A DNA stretch of 64,000 nt from Parvularculaceae bacterium (GCA_028280115.1 JANQMJ010000020.1:1-64000); one strand, 5' to 3'; positions 35,694 through 48,144 are shown, counted from the first letter of the stretch. Notes: generated by a model not told the origin, from the letters alone. Translations and numbers: made by a program.

Positions 35694-36122
35694 ATGTTGA
35701 GCACAATTGTCTATGTAAGCTCCGCTGCGCCCGGGTTCCAGCAAGAAGAACTCAACGACATACTTACGTCCGCCCGCCGCAATAATGCGTTTTCCGGGGT
35801 CACTGGCATGCTGCTGTTTGCAGAAGGAAATTTCTTTCAAGTCCTCGAAGGGCCAGACAAGATCGTCGAGGAAACATTCAGCCGCATTAAGCTCGATTCC
35901 CGCCACACCGGCATCATCATGCTGTTGCGCACGGCGATCGAAGAACGCAGTTTTCCCGATTGGACCATGGGGTTTCGCAAAACCGACAAGAGCGAATTGC
36001 CGTCAGGCGTATTCGAACTTACCCGCGAAAATTTGCAATCGGTTGAAAAAAAGGGCGTCGGGCTGGACGTGTTGACGCTCATGAAGACATTTTATCGCAT
36101 GGTTTATCCCTACGAAGCGTAA
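35694..36122 (+). CDS. BLUF-domain blue-light photoreceptor
   Basis: A 142-residue stand-alone BLUF protein that would bind FAD and sense blue light. The flavin-pocket residues are in register with the AppA reference: Tyr7 (IVYVSSA), Asn31 (NNAFSGVTG), Gln49 (NFFQVLEG), Trp90 and Met92 (FPDWTMGF). All key residues are present, so photochemistry should be intact. There is no output domain beyond about 45 C-terminal residues, so it must signal through a partner. The start at 35694 aligns with the family; longer frames add unrelated sequence. Confidence 0.92.
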   Translation: MLSTIVYVSSAAPGFQQEELNDILTSARRNNAFSGVTGMLLFAEGNFFQVLEGPDKIVEETFSRIKLDSRHTGIIMLLRTAIEERSFPDWTMGFRKTDKSELPSGVFELTRENLQSVEKKGVGLDVLTLMKTFYRMVYPYEA

Positions 36123-36303
36123 CGCCGGCGCGCTTTTATGCGCGCCCGTAAAACCCATGGCGCCCGACAAACCGACCGATCCTGAAACGATCGAAAAGGC
36201 GCAACGCGCGCGAGCCTGAAAAGGGCGGCGGCAACGCGCTGTGGCTTCGCGCCGGCCTGCCGCATTTTCGCCAAAAATGGCGTGGAGATGAGAGGCGGGG
36301 CGA

Positions 36304-36774
36304 ATGAGGCAAAACGGGCGGATCGACATGAATAGGCAACTGATCAGAGTTTTCGGCATCTTTGCCGGCATTTCGGCCTTGTGCCTGCCGGCGCTGGCCG
36401 GCGAAAAGGACGATGCGCAAACGCCTGATCCGCGCATCGGAGACGAGGTCAAACGCATTTGCTTTCAGGGCAACATAAACGGCTGGCGGCCCGTGAAGGG
36501 CGAAGACGACGTCGTGCTGCTCAATCGGGGCGCTAATCGCTGGTACCGCGTAGAATTGCTCGGCGGCTGCCGGGAGCGCCTGTTCCGTTCCGCGCTGGCG
36601 ATCGGCATCGACAGCCGGCCGGGCGGGGGCTGCGTTAGCCGCGGCGACGTGATCGTCGTGAGCGACGGCCCGGGCTTCAAGCGGCGCTGCTCCATCATGC
36701 GCATGTATGAATGGGACGACGACGCCACGGCGCCGGAAGCGGAAGACGACGAAACCTCGGACGAGGATTCTTAA
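36304..36774 (+). CDS. DUF6491-like exported protein
   Basis: A 156-residue protein with a signal peptide (LIRVFGIFAGISALCLPALAG) and a small beta-rich domain with paired cysteines (RICFQGNINGWRP, VELLGGCRERL, GGGCVSRGD, KRRCSIMRMY), a pattern I recognise as DUF6491. The C-terminus is highly acidic. The start is the ATG at 36304 after AGAGGCGG; Met9 is an alternative. Its stop overlaps the stop of the convergent SDR gene by 3 bp. No function known. Confidence 0.75.
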   Translation: MRQNGRIDMNRQLIRVFGIFAGISALCLPALAGEKDDAQTPDPRIGDEVKRICFQGNINGWRPVKGEDDVVLLNRGANRWYRVELLGGCRERLFRSALAIGIDSRPGGGCVSRGDVIVVSDGPGFKRRCSIMRMYEWDDDATAPEAEDDETSDEDS

Positions 36775-37649
36775 GATTCCTTGCTCTCCGCCGCAAGGAT
36801 GGCGGCGAGCCCTTCGCGGTATGTCGGATAGCGCAGCGCAAGACCCAGCGCCTGTTTCATGCGGGCGTTGGAAACGCGCTTGTTATCCGCATAGAAACTT
36901 TTCGCCATCTCCGACAGGCCCGCTTCTTCCAGCGGAACCAGCGGCGGCGCCTCGACGTTGAGCAGCGTACAGGCGAATTCAACGACGTCCTGGGGCGGGG
37001 CCGGTTCGTCGTCGGCAAGATTGTAAAGATCGTGCGCGCGGGGGTCCTTCATGCTGGCGGCGAGCGCGGCGGCGATGTCGTCCACATGCATGCGCGAAAA
37101 AACCTGGCCTTTCTTGAGCACGCGTTTGGCTTTGCCGGCGCGCACGGCGTCCAGCGCCGACCGGCCGGGCCCGTAAATTCCCGGCAGGCGAAAGACGATC
37201 AGCGGCAGCTCGTAAGCCGCGCCCAGCGCGGTCCAGTCGGCTTCAGCGAGAATGCGCCGGCGGGCGCGGTCGGTTTTGGGATAAAGATTGCTGTCCTCGT
37301 CGACCCAGGCGCCGCCGTGATCGCCGTAAACGCCGTTGGTTGAAAGATAGCCGATCCATTCGATTGACGCGCTGCGCGCGGCGATCGCATCGTTTGCCCC
37401 GTGAAAGGCCGGACAGCCCTTGTCGTCGGGCGGCGCCGACACAAGGATGTGGGTTGCATCGTCAAGCCAGACGGGATCCGCATCGCCGCCGTCCCAGACG
37501 CAGGCGTCGACGCCTTTATCTTTCATTGTTGCGGCCTTGTCGGCTGAGCGCGTCGTTCCGGCGAACGTCCAATCGCTTTCGGCGCGCAGCCATTCCGCGA
37601 CAGCGCGCGCCGTATAGCCATAACCGAACATAAAAAGGCGGCGGGTCAT
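36771..37649 (-). CDS. SDR-family NAD(P)-binding protein (YeeZ-like)
   Basis: A 292-residue extended SDR-like protein with the glycine-rich motif FGYGYTARAVAEWL at residues 8-21 and a typical STNGVYGDHGG segment after the fourth strand. The family includes YeeZ-type nucleoside-diphosphate-sugar epimerase relatives; the canonical catalytic YxxxK is not evident, since the region after GVYG reads YPKTDRARR. Substrate is unknown. It converges with the DUF6491 gene. Confidence 0.82.
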   Translation of the reverse strand: MTRRLFMFGYGYTARAVAEWLRAESDWTFAGTTRSADKAATMKDKGVDACVWDGGDADPVWLDDATHILVSAPPDDKGCPAFHGANDAIAARSASIEWIGYLSTNGVYGDHGGAWVDEDSNLYPKTDRARRRILAEADWTALGAAYELPLIVFRLPGIYGPGRSALDAVRAGKAKRVLKKGQVFSRMHVDDIAAALAASMKDPRAHDLYNLADDEPAPPQDVVEFACTLLNVEAPPLVPLEEAGLSEMAKSFYADNKRVSNARMKQALGLALRYPTYREGLAAILAAESKES

Positions 37650-37694
37650 AAAGGTCGTCTCTTCTGCAAACGCGTTGGGCGGCTTTCTTTGCTG

Positions 37695-37720
37695 CTCATT
37701 TCCGCTTTCGCGGGAATGAG
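37695..37720. repeat. Short palindromic repeat (CATT-CCCGC type)
   Basis: Arms CTCATTTCCGC and GCGGGAATGAG (one mismatch) around a TTTC loop. The same hairpin type with GCGGGAAT arms recurs at 61540-61559 and in altered form at 61662-61704, suggesting a dispersed intergenic repeat family in this genome. Confidence 0.6.
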
Positions 37721-37782
37721 CGGGCGGTTAAATTGCTCCGCGAATGCATTCTCACACAAGCGCTTAAAGGGTAACGCCGCCC

Positions 37783-38325
37783 ATGCCCAGATTGTTCGTC
37801 GCCCTTTCGATTCCCGACGCCGTCGCGAGCGCCCTGGCGCGATTGCAAAACGGCGTCGACGGCGCGCGCTGGCGGCCGCGGGAGAATTTCCACCTGACCC
37901 TCGCCTTTATCGGCGAGACCGACCGGCATGGATTTCAGACGGCGATTGACGCGCTTGCCCGGATCGATGCGCCGGCGTTCGAGATCAAGCTTTCCGGCCT
38001 TGGCGTTTTCGGCGAGAAAAAACCGCGCGCCCTGTGGGCCGGCGCCGAGGCCGTGCCGGGACTCGTCCATCTTCAGAGCAAGGTCGAGACCGCCCTGCGC
38101 CGCGCCGGCTTTAATCTCGAACGGCGCCGGTTCACGCCCCATGTCACGCTCGCCTATCTTAAGGGCGCGCGGCGGGAAGACCTCGCGGCCTTTTGTTCCG
38201 TAAACGGACTGATCGGCGTGCAGCCGTTTCGCGTCGACGAATTTCACCTTTATTCCTCGCGCCTCGGCGGCGAAGCGAGCCATTATGAAATCGAGGCGAG
38301 CTATGCGCTTTCGTCCTCCAAATGA
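37783..38325 (+). CDS. thpR: RNA 2',3'-cyclic phosphodiesterase (LigT/ThpR)
   Basis: A 180-residue 2H phosphoesterase with both HxT motifs: FHLTLAFIGE (His37) and PHVTLAYLKG (His120). Members hydrolyse 2',3'-cyclic phosphates on RNA ends, or ligate tRNA halves in vitro, in the cytoplasm. Length is normal. Its 3' end overlaps the 3' end of the convergent phosphatase gene by 25 bp. Confidence 0.93.
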   Translation: MPRLFVALSIPDAVASALARLQNGVDGARWRPRENFHLTLAFIGETDRHGFQTAIDALARIDAPAFEIKLSGLGVFGEKKPRALWAGAEAVPGLVHLQSKVETALRRAGFNLERRRFTPHVTLAYLKGARREDLAAFCSVNGLIGVQPFRVDEFHLYSSRLGGEASHYEIEASYALSSSK

Positions 38326-38765
38326 TCGAGAAAACCGTCCGCGCCGCGTTCGATGAGATCGAGAACATGTTCAAAACCGCCCGCCGAACCGTAATAGGGA
38401 TCGGGCGTTTCGCGCTCGTCGCCGGCGGCGAAATCGAGAAACAGCCTGATATCGCAGGTTCGGTTCGGCGGCGCCATTTCCAGAAGATCGGCCTGGTTGG
38501 AAAGGTCCATCGCTAGGAGAAAGTCGAACTCGAAAAAATCCGAAAGCGCCACCTTGCGCGCGCGCTGACGGGTAAGGTCATAGCCGCGCGCGCCGGCCGC
38601 CTTGATCATGCGCGCATCGGGCGGATTGCCCGCATGCCAGGCCCCGGTGCCGGCGGAGTCAATATCAACCGAAACGCCGCGCCGGCGGGCCATGACGCGC
38701 AGGACGCCTTCCGCCGCGGGCGAGCGGCAGATATTGCCAAGGCAGACGAAGAGGACGCGCTTCAT
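38301..38765 (-). CDS. Low-molecular-weight protein-tyrosine phosphatase
   Basis: A 154-residue LMW-PTP with the phosphate-binding loop VCLGNICRSP (nucleophile Cys8, Arg14) and the general acid in TPDPYYG. It probably removes phosphate from protein tyrosine, for example on polysaccharide-export kinases or signalling proteins. A kinase partner is not visible nearby. The tail overlaps the end of thpR. Confidence 0.94.
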   Translation of the reverse strand: MKRVLFVCLGNICRSPAAEGVLRVMARRRGVSVDIDSAGTGAWHAGNPPDARMIKAAGARGYDLTRQRARKVALSDFFEFDFLLAMDLSNQADLLEMAPPNRTCDIRLFLDFAAGDERETPDPYYGSAGGFEHVLDLIERGADGFLDHLEDESA

Positions 38766-38908
38766 GCTGGCGGCGCGGTTGCGGCGGCGACGGCAAGACG
38801 CAAAGTTTGTGATTTCATCAATAATGATCCGGTCTTAAACACGAGGCGGCAAACGTCTATCATGAAAGAAGGCGCAATTCAGCGCCTTTCCGGCATCGAG
38901 GCAATTTC

Positions 38909-39424
38909 ATGACCATTACGCTTTCTTCCAGCGCCAACGCCGCCATCGATCAGATGTTCAACGCCCTTGAAGACATCCTCAAAAAGGGCGCGGCGGCGGC
39001 CAGGGCCAGGGACGTTGAAGACGGGGTCTATCTTGACTGGCGCCTGGCGCCGGACATGTTTTCGCTTGCGTTCCAGATCCGCGTGGCGACGGAATTTCCG
39101 GCGCGCACCCTGTCGCGCCTTGCGGGCAGGGAGCCGCCGGGCCTTGCCGACGACGAAACCACTTTCGCCGAGTTCGTTGAGCGCATCGCCAAGGCCCGCG
39201 ACATCATCAAAGCGCTGCCCGCCGACGCCATTGACGCCGATCCCAACGGATCGATCACCTTTCCGGTTGGACCGGACGATCAGATGACCTTGCCGCGGCG
39301 CGTTTATGTGCAAAATTTCATTCTGCCCAATCTCTATTTTCATGTGACGGCGGCCTATCTCATCTTGCGCCATTTGGGCGTTGATCTCGGCAAGCGCGAC
39401 TTCCTCGCCACGCCGCAAGGGTGA
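38909..39424 (+). CDS. DUF1993 family protein
   Basis: A 171-residue protein of the DUF1993 family, a DinB-like helical fold. The segment YLDWRLAPDMFSLAFQIRVA and the C-terminal NFILPNLYFHVTAAYLILRH, LGVDLGKRDFL are typical. Function is unknown. Its stop overlaps the GTG start of the sirtuin gene (GTGA), so the two are co-translated. Confidence 0.88.
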   Translation: MTITLSSSANAAIDQMFNALEDILKKGAAAARARDVEDGVYLDWRLAPDMFSLAFQIRVATEFPARTLSRLAGREPPGLADDETTFAEFVERIAKARDIIKALPADAIDADPNGSITFPVGPDDQMTLPRRVYVQNFILPNLYFHVTAAYLILRHLGVDLGKRDFLATPQG

Positions 39425-40137
39425 GTGCGGCGAAAAACATCGTCATCCTGACGGGCTCGGGGGTTTCCGCCGAGTCCGGGGTGGGGACGTTTCGCGACAA
39501 GGACGGCATCTGGGCGCGATATGACTACCGCGAAGTGGCCACCCCTGAAGGTTTTGCGAAAAATCCCGCCCTGGTGCATTCCTTTTACAATGAGCGCCGG
39601 CGCCGTCTGCCGGGCGTTTCGCCCAACGCCGCCCATGTGGCGCTCGCCGAACTCGAAGCCGGTCTTGCAGCGAAAGGCGGCCGGCTGACGCTGATCACCC
39701 AGAATGTCGACGACCTGCATGAGCGGGCGGGGTCGAAAAACCTCCTGCACATGCATGGCGAACTTTTAAAGGCGCAGTGCGGCGTCTGTGGCGACGTGCG
39801 CGACTGGCGCGAGGATCTTTCGACCGACATCGTCTGTCCGGCCTGCGAACGGACAGGGGCCATGCGCCCTTATGTCGTCTGGTTCGGCGAAATGCCGCGC
39901 TTCCTCGAGGAATCGGTCGCAGCGATCGCGCGCGCGGATCTTTTCGTTTCGATCGGCACGTCGGGCGCGGTCTATCCCGCCGCCGGGTTCGTTTCCGAAG
40001 CGCGCGGTCTGGGCGTTCCCGCGACCGAGCTTAATCTCGAACCGTCGGCCAACGCGCTTCTCTTCACCGACAGCCGATACGGCCCGGCGACCGAAGTCGC
40101 GCCGGCCTGGGCGCGGGAGATTCTTGCGGCGCTTTAA
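39421..40137 (+). CDS. cobB: NAD-dependent protein deacylase, Sirt5/CobB-like (class III sirtuin)
   Basis: A 238-residue sirtuin that removes acyl groups from lysines using NAD. It has GSGVSAESGVGTFR, TQNVDDLHERAG and catalytic His112 in LHMHGEL. The zinc site has cysteines in CGVCGD and CPAC. Tyr56 and Arg59 (SFYNERR) match the residues that give SIRT5/CobB preference for succinyl and malonyl lysine, so desuccinylase activity is likely. Translation starts at a GTG overlapping the DUF1993 stop codon. Confidence 0.94.
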   Translation: MSAAKNIVILTGSGVSAESGVGTFRDKDGIWARYDYREVATPEGFAKNPALVHSFYNERRRRLPGVSPNAAHVALAELEAGLAAKGGRLTLITQNVDDLHERAGSKNLLHMHGELLKAQCGVCGDVRDWREDLSTDIVCPACERTGAMRPYVVWFGEMPRFLEESVAAIARADLFVSIGTSGAVYPAAGFVSEARGLGVPATELNLEPSANALLFTDSRYGPATEVAPAWAREILAAL

Positions 40138-40331
40138 GAAAGGGCGGCGGACCGTCGTCATTCCGGGGCCGGATATTATCCGTTCTGCGCATCGCTTTAT
40201 CCGTCATTCCGGGGCTGGCGCAGCCGGAACCCGGAATCCATGGCGCGTCCTATTGGCGGTAATAGGGCGTCTTCGCATCAATTAGACAGGAAACGCCTGC
40301 GGCGGCCGGCAAGGCCGCCGCAGGGTTTTCG

Positions 40332-43300
40332 TTATTGCGCCGGGATCAGCCCGCCCTGGGTCCAGGGCGCGCCGGCCTCGATCAGCGACGCCTCAAAAGC
40401 CGGGATGGTCTCCTGGCGCAGCGCATTAAGGCGCGTGCGGACGGTTTCAAAATCCGCTTCGGCGTATTCCAGCGTCTGAACATGCGTGGGCGTCGGACCG
40501 TAGGTGGAAAGGCCGACGCCGACCATCACCTTGCCGAGGCGCGTTTGCACATTCGCCGGCGGATCCTGTCCGACTTCCGCCTTGGCCTGATTGCCGCTCA
40601 GGAGTTCGACGATGTCGAACAGCTCCGTGCGGATGGTCTGCCATTCATCGTCAAGCGCCGTGGGTCCGGCGCGCGTGCGGCCGAGCGCGACCTTAAGATC
40701 GCCGACTTTCTTTTCCAGCGCGTCGACGGCCATGTCCGCCGCCGTCACGCCGCGCTGGAGTTTCGCCACGCGGTCCCAGAAAGCGACCACCTCGGTCACT
40801 TCCGCGCCGGGCAGCGCGCCGTCGCGCAAGCGCTCGACCTGGAATTGCTGCGGGCCGACAAGTTCCGTGGTTTCGCCGCGCACGCGCTTCGACAAGGAAA
40901 CCGTGTAGGTTCCCGGCGCGGCGAGGAAGCCCTGCGGCTCGTCGTCGGGGTCGTCCGGCGGCGGTCCGACAGCCTCCATGGGCGGAAAGCGCAGATCCCA
41001 CGCCACCCGGTGAAATCCTTTTTTCGTCGGACCGCTGATGCGGCGCACGACATTGCCGTCGGCGTCCCGAACAGTCAGCCAGATTTCCGGACCCGCTTCA
41101 CGGCGCTCTTTTTCAGCGGCGTCGAAACCGCCGAACGGAGTATCTTCCCAGTTTTCGAGCTTTTCTTTTTCCTCTTCCTGACGCTGTTCGGCCAGGGACT
41201 GGAGGTCCTCTTTCAGATAATAGGTGAACACCGCGCCGAAGGGCGGGTTGGGCGCGCGGTAATAGCTGTGGCCCTGAACGCCGCCTTCGCTGAAGGCGAG
41301 GGTAGGACGCTCCATGTACCACCAGGCTCGGCGTCCCGGGAACAGCAGCGCGTCCTGTTCAAGCGCTTGCTCGTCGACCTCGCGCAGCGGCGTATAATCG
41401 TCGAGAATGAAAAATCCGCGCCCGAACGAAGCCCCGACGAGGTCCTGTTCGCGCCGTTGGATTACGACGTCGCGAAATGAAATTGTCGGAACGTCGCCGA
41501 TCAGTTCAACCCATTTTCCGCCGCCGTCGACCGTGAAGAAAAGACCGAATTCGGTCGCGGTGAACATCAGTTGCGGATTGACGTGATCCTGGACGATGCG
41601 CCAGACGAGATGCCGGTCCGGCAGATCGCCGGCGATGGACGTCCACGACCCGCCCCGGTTCGTGCTCTTTAGGAGATACGGCTTGTAGTCGCCGTATTTG
41701 TGATTATCGAGCGCGACATAGACGGTATTCGCATCGAAGAGATCGGCGCGAATATCGTTGACGAAAGCGGTGTCGGGCACGCCGGGCAGGCTGCCCACAT
41801 TGGTCCGCGTCCAGGTCTGGCCGCCGTCGCTGGTCGCCTGAATAATCCCGTCGTCCGTGCCGACATATAAAATGTTTTCGTCGATCGGGGATTCGCCGAT
41901 CGAGGTGATGGTGTTGTATTTCGACATGGCGAGGAAATCCCAGCCCGAATCCCACGACCATTGCCGGCCCATGACCGGCAACAGCATTCTGTCCTCATTG
42001 CGGGTCAGATCGTCTGAGACCCTGCGCCAGGTATCGCCGCGGTCGTCGGATCGCCATAGCCGGTGAGACGCGAAATAGATCCGCTTGGGATCGTGGGCGC
42101 TGACATAAATCGGCGAGTCCCAATTATATCGCTCGACCGGCTCGCCCGGCTCCGGCTGCGGCTGGATATAAACGATCTCCCCCGTCGTGCGGTCGACGCG
42201 GACGAGATTTCCCTCCTGCCATTCCGAATACATGATGTCGGGATTGCCCGGCTCCACCGCGGGCTGATGGCCGTCGCCGAACAGCGTAACGAACCAGTCG
42301 GAATTGCGGATGCCGTGGCGATTGTCGGTGCGCGACGGACCGCCCTGGGTGTTGTTGTCCTGGGTGCCGCCGTAAACCAGATAGAACGGTTCGGTGTCGT
42401 CGACGGCGACTTTATAAAATTGCGTGACCGGCAGATTGGCGATGAAACGCCAGGACTTTTCATTGTCATAGGTTTCGTAAAGTCCGCCGTCCGAACCCAC
42501 GAGGATGTAGTCAGGATCGTCCGGGCGGAAGGCGATCGCATGATCGTCGACATGTTTGTATTCAAGATTGATCGCCCGCCAGGTTTTGCCGCCGTCTTCG
42601 GACACTTGCGAAACGTTGCTGACCAGATAGACGCGGTCGAATACATGCGGGTTGGCGTAGATTTCCTGATAATAATGCGGGCCCGTGCCGGCGCCGACGG
42701 CGTCGGACATTTTCGTCCACGAGGCGCCGCGATCTTCGGAGCGCCATACGCCGCCCTTGCGGCGGTTGAGTTCGATCGCCGCATAAAGCACGTCGGGACG
42801 CAGCGGCGAAATCGCCAGGCCGATCTTGCCCCTATTGCCTTCCGGCAGGCCGGTTTTGAGTTCGGTCCAGGTCTCGCCGCCGTCTTCGGACATATGAAGG
42901 CCCGATTCCGGTCCGCCGCCGACATAGGCGGCCACGGTTCGGTGCCGCTGCCATGTGGCGGCGTAAAGCCGGTTGGGATCGCGCGGATCGATGACCAGAT
43001 CGGTTACGCCCGTCCATTCCCCGGCGGATAACACGTTGCGCCAGGTTCCGCCGCCGTCGGTGGTTTTGTAAAGGCCGCGCTCGCCGCCGCTCGACCAGAG
43101 CGGGCCCTGAGCGGCGACCCAGACGGTGTTGGAATCTTCGGGATGGACGATGATCTTGGAAATGTGGTTGGACTCTTTGAGGCCGAGATTTTCCCAGTTC
43201 TGGCCGCCGTCAAGGGAGCGGTAAACGCCGTCGCCGTAGCCGACGTGACGGCCCCCGACATTTTCGCCGGTTCCCACCCAGACCGTGTTCGCATTGGAAG

Positions 43301-43607
43301 GATCGATGGCGATCGCGCCGATCGAATAGGAAGATTGCTTATCGAAAAGCGGCGTCCAGGTGGCGGCGGCGTTGGTGGTTTTCCAAACCCCGCCCGAACC
43401 GACCGCCACATACCATGTTGCTGGATCGTCCTGGTCGATGACGATGTCGGAGATGCGTCCCGACATGAATGCGGGGCCGATATTGCGCAGTTCGAGACCC
43501 TTGAAGGTCTCGCTCGACATCGGTCCCTTGTCTTCCTCGCTTTCCGCCTGGGCGCAGGCCGATAGCGGCGCCATGATCAGCAAAGCAAACACTGAAAGCA
43601 GTCTCAT
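40332..43607 (-). CDS. Large beta-propeller lipoprotein, sortilin/VPS10-like BNR-repeat family
   Basis: A 1091-residue exported protein with a lipoprotein signal (LLSVFALLIMAPLSAC) and many BNR/Asp-box motifs of the form SxDGGxTW (for example SLDGGQNWENL, SEDGGETWTEL, SEDRGASWTKM, TSDGGQTWTR, TVDGGGKWVEL), which build sialidase- or VPS10-type propellers. The C-terminal third is different, with the LTVRDADGNVVRRISGPT domain. Such large proteins are common in marine Proteobacteria and Bacteroidetes and are often labelled glycosyl hydrolase, without proof; catalytic residues cannot be assigned. It is a monocistronic unit. Confidence 0.85.
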   Translation of the reverse strand: MRLLSVFALLIMAPLSACAQAESEEDKGPMSSETFKGLELRNIGPAFMSGRISDIVIDQDDPATWYVAVGSGGVWKTTNAAATWTPLFDKQSSYSIGAIAIDPSNANTVWVGTGENVGGRHVGYGDGVYRSLDGGQNWENLGLKESNHISKIIVHPEDSNTVWVAAQGPLWSSGGERGLYKTTDGGGTWRNVLSAGEWTGVTDLVIDPRDPNRLYAATWQRHRTVAAYVGGGPESGLHMSEDGGETWTELKTGLPEGNRGKIGLAISPLRPDVLYAAIELNRRKGGVWRSEDRGASWTKMSDAVGAGTGPHYYQEIYANPHVFDRVYLVSNVSQVSEDGGKTWRAINLEYKHVDDHAIAFRPDDPDYILVGSDGGLYETYDNEKSWRFIANLPVTQFYKVAVDDTEPFYLVYGGTQDNNTQGGPSRTDNRHGIRNSDWFVTLFGDGHQPAVEPGNPDIMYSEWQEGNLVRVDRTTGEIVYIQPQPEPGEPVERYNWDSPIYVSAHDPKRIYFASHRLWRSDDRGDTWRRVSDDLTRNEDRMLLPVMGRQWSWDSGWDFLAMSKYNTITSIGESPIDENILYVGTDDGIIQATSDGGQTWTRTNVGSLPGVPDTAFVNDIRADLFDANTVYVALDNHKYGDYKPYLLKSTNRGGSWTSIAGDLPDRHLVWRIVQDHVNPQLMFTATEFGLFFTVDGGGKWVELIGDVPTISFRDVVIQRREQDLVGASFGRGFFILDDYTPLREVDEQALEQDALLFPGRRAWWYMERPTLAFSEGGVQGHSYYRAPNPPFGAVFTYYLKEDLQSLAEQRQEEEKEKLENWEDTPFGGFDAAEKERREAGPEIWLTVRDADGNVVRRISGPTKKGFHRVAWDLRFPPMEAVGPPPDDPDDEPQGFLAAPGTYTVSLSKRVRGETTELVGPQQFQVERLRDGALPGAEVTEVVAFWDRVAKLQRGVTAADMAVDALEKKVGDLKVALGRTRAGPTALDDEWQTIRTELFDIVELLSGNQAKAEVGQDPPANVQTRLGKVMVGVGLSTYGPTPTHVQTLEYAEADFETVRTRLNALRQETIPAFEASLIEAGAPWTQGGLIPAQ

Positions 43608-43798
43608 CCCAAACCCCTTTTGTCGTTGGTTCTTTTGGCCTCATCATGTTGATGGATTGGCGAGCCCCTTAGCCGATTTCAAATTGTGATAATATCACTC
43701 ACGGCTTGCCTGCCGACCGGATGGCGGCGGACAGGTTCTAGCGCGCCGTCGGTCGGCGCGTCCATTTAAATCGGGAATGGCGCGCGCCGCGCGCCGCG

Positions 43799-46672
<2,874 letters not shown>

Positions 46673-46841
46673 GAGCGGCAGGCCTTCGTGGAGCGATGAA
46701 GTGTTCACCGGGCCCGTTGTCGGATAAGATCAGGCCGCGCCCTTCATCGGTCGAAACGGATTAAACGCCCCGAAGGGCTGCGGCACAGATAGTAAGGGCC
46801 ATGGGGCCTGTCAACGAAGCGAAACCGCACAACCGACGCCG

Positions 46842-48107
46842 ATGCAAACCACCGACGGCAAGGAATCCTCAGGCCAGAACGCGCAAAAACCAGTCGGCGC
46901 GGCGGTTCGCGCGCTGGCCGAAGCGGCCTTGATGGTGCTTACCGCCTTTGCCGCCGCCGCCAGCGTGATCCTGCGCGCCTTGGGCAAATTAACCATTACG
47001 ACATGGCGGCTTGCGGCGGCGCTTGATTCGGCCCTGTGGCGCGCCACCAAATTGCTGCTGCGCAAAGCCGTAAACGGGACGGCGACCGCCGCGGCGCTTG
47101 CGGCGCTGGCCTTCCGCTATCTCCTGATGTGGCTGCCGACCCGCACGGGGCGCGCCTATAGCGCCGGCTTCGGCGTGGTCTGGATCGTCGCCGGTCTTTG
47201 GATCATCGACGAACTGCGCGCCGGGCCGGGCGTGCCGGGCGCCGAACAGGCGCTGCTGCGCCCGCCCATCGACGTAGAAGACCCGATCCTGGCGCGCATC
47301 GAAGGGCGCTATGTGCATCTGTCGGAAATCGAAGCAGCGGCCCGCGCCGGCGGCTTCCTGCGGGACGGGGAGCGTCTGACGCCGGCGTCGGCTTTCGAGC
47401 GCGGGCTGGTGCATTCTTATGTGGAACAGCGCCTGTTGGCGCGCGCGGCGCTTGACGGCGGGCTGCAGCGGGCGCCGGCGGTGCTGCGCCGGGTCAACGC
47501 CGCCCGCGATCGGGTGCTCGCAGCCTCGTTCATGGAGGAAAAAATAAAGGAGCGCGTTACGCCGGAAAAGGTCGAACGCTTTTACCATTCCCAGCGCGAC
47601 ATTACGCAGCTCGGCGATGAAGTGCGTGCGCGCCATATCCTGGTGGAGACCGGGGAAGAGGCCGAAGACGTGGTCGCGCTTCTCAAGGAGGGCGCCGATT
47701 TCGGCGAACTCGCCCGCGAGCGCTCCAAGGATCGGGCGACGGCCCCGCTGGGCGGCGAAATCGGCTGGTTCACGCGCTCCATGATGACGCCGGTCTTCGC
47801 ACGGGCTGCGTTTTCGACCGAAGCCGGAACGTTGGCGGCGCCGTTTGAAACCACGTTCGGCTGGCATGTTCTGGAAGTGACCGGCCGGCGGTCGACCCGG
47901 TCGGTGCCGCTCGCCGAAGTGCGCGGCAATATCGAAGAATTCCTGCGGCTTCGGACCATCGAGCAGACGGTTCGCGAATTGTCCGAAGAGAGCCAGGTCG
48001 TCTATTTCAGACCGGAAACGCCTGCGGCGCCGGTTTCGCCGCCGCGCTCGACGGCGCCGGATTACTCCCAATCGGAATCGGCGAACGAAAGCGAGACGTT
48101 GAATTAA
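46842..48107 (+). CDS. Peptidyl-prolyl cis-trans isomerase, parvulin type, membrane-anchored
   Basis: A 421-residue protein with an N-terminal basic/hydrophobic region and a transmembrane helix (FGVVWIVAGLWIIDEL) at about residues 105-120, placing the rest in the periplasm. It then has a SurA-like helical part and a parvulin rotamase domain (EVRARHILVETGEEAEDVV, GEIGWFTRSMM, FETTFGWHVLEVTGRR). It probably helps fold exported proteins, fitting its place beside secA. Unusually long N-terminal region (about 100 residues) before the anchor. Confidence 0.85.
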   Translation: MQTTDGKESSGQNAQKPVGAAVRALAEAALMVLTAFAAAASVILRALGKLTITTWRLAAALDSALWRATKLLLRKAVNGTATAAALAALAFRYLLMWLPTRTGRAYSAGFGVVWIVAGLWIIDELRAGPGVPGAEQALLRPPIDVEDPILARIEGRYVHLSEIEAAARAGGFLRDGERLTPASAFERGLVHSYVEQRLLARAALDGGLQRAPAVLRRVNAARDRVLAASFMEEKIKERVTPEKVERFYHSQRDITQLGDEVRARHILVETGEEAEDVVALLKEGADFGELARERSKDRATAPLGGEIGWFTRSMMTPVFARAAFSTEAGTLAAPFETTFGWHVLEVTGRRSTRSVPLAEVRGNIEEFLRLRTIEQTVRELSEESQVVYFRPETPAAPVSPPRSTAPDYSQSESANESETLN

Positions 48108-48112
48108 GCGAC

Positions 48113-48144
48113 CGGATTCTGCGATGAAGATGAAACAGAATCCG
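48113..48144. repeat. Perfect inverted repeat between PPIase and mutT
   Basis: CGGATTCTG (48113-48121) pairs with CAGAATCCG (48136-48144) over a 14-nt loop; a weak T-rich stretch follows. It could act as an attenuating or terminating hairpin after the PPIase gene. It is in the 103-bp gap where argJ is found in most relatives. Confidence 0.45.

Noticed and set aside
40138..40331. Two GTCATTCCGGGGC copies after cobB, considered as a CRISPR-like repeat
   Set aside because: Only two copies with irregular spacing and no further repeats; more like scattered intergenic repeats common in this class.
46985..47000. CtrA half-site TTAACCAT near 46988
   Set aside because: It lies inside the PPIase coding region and lacks the second TTAA at the right spacing.
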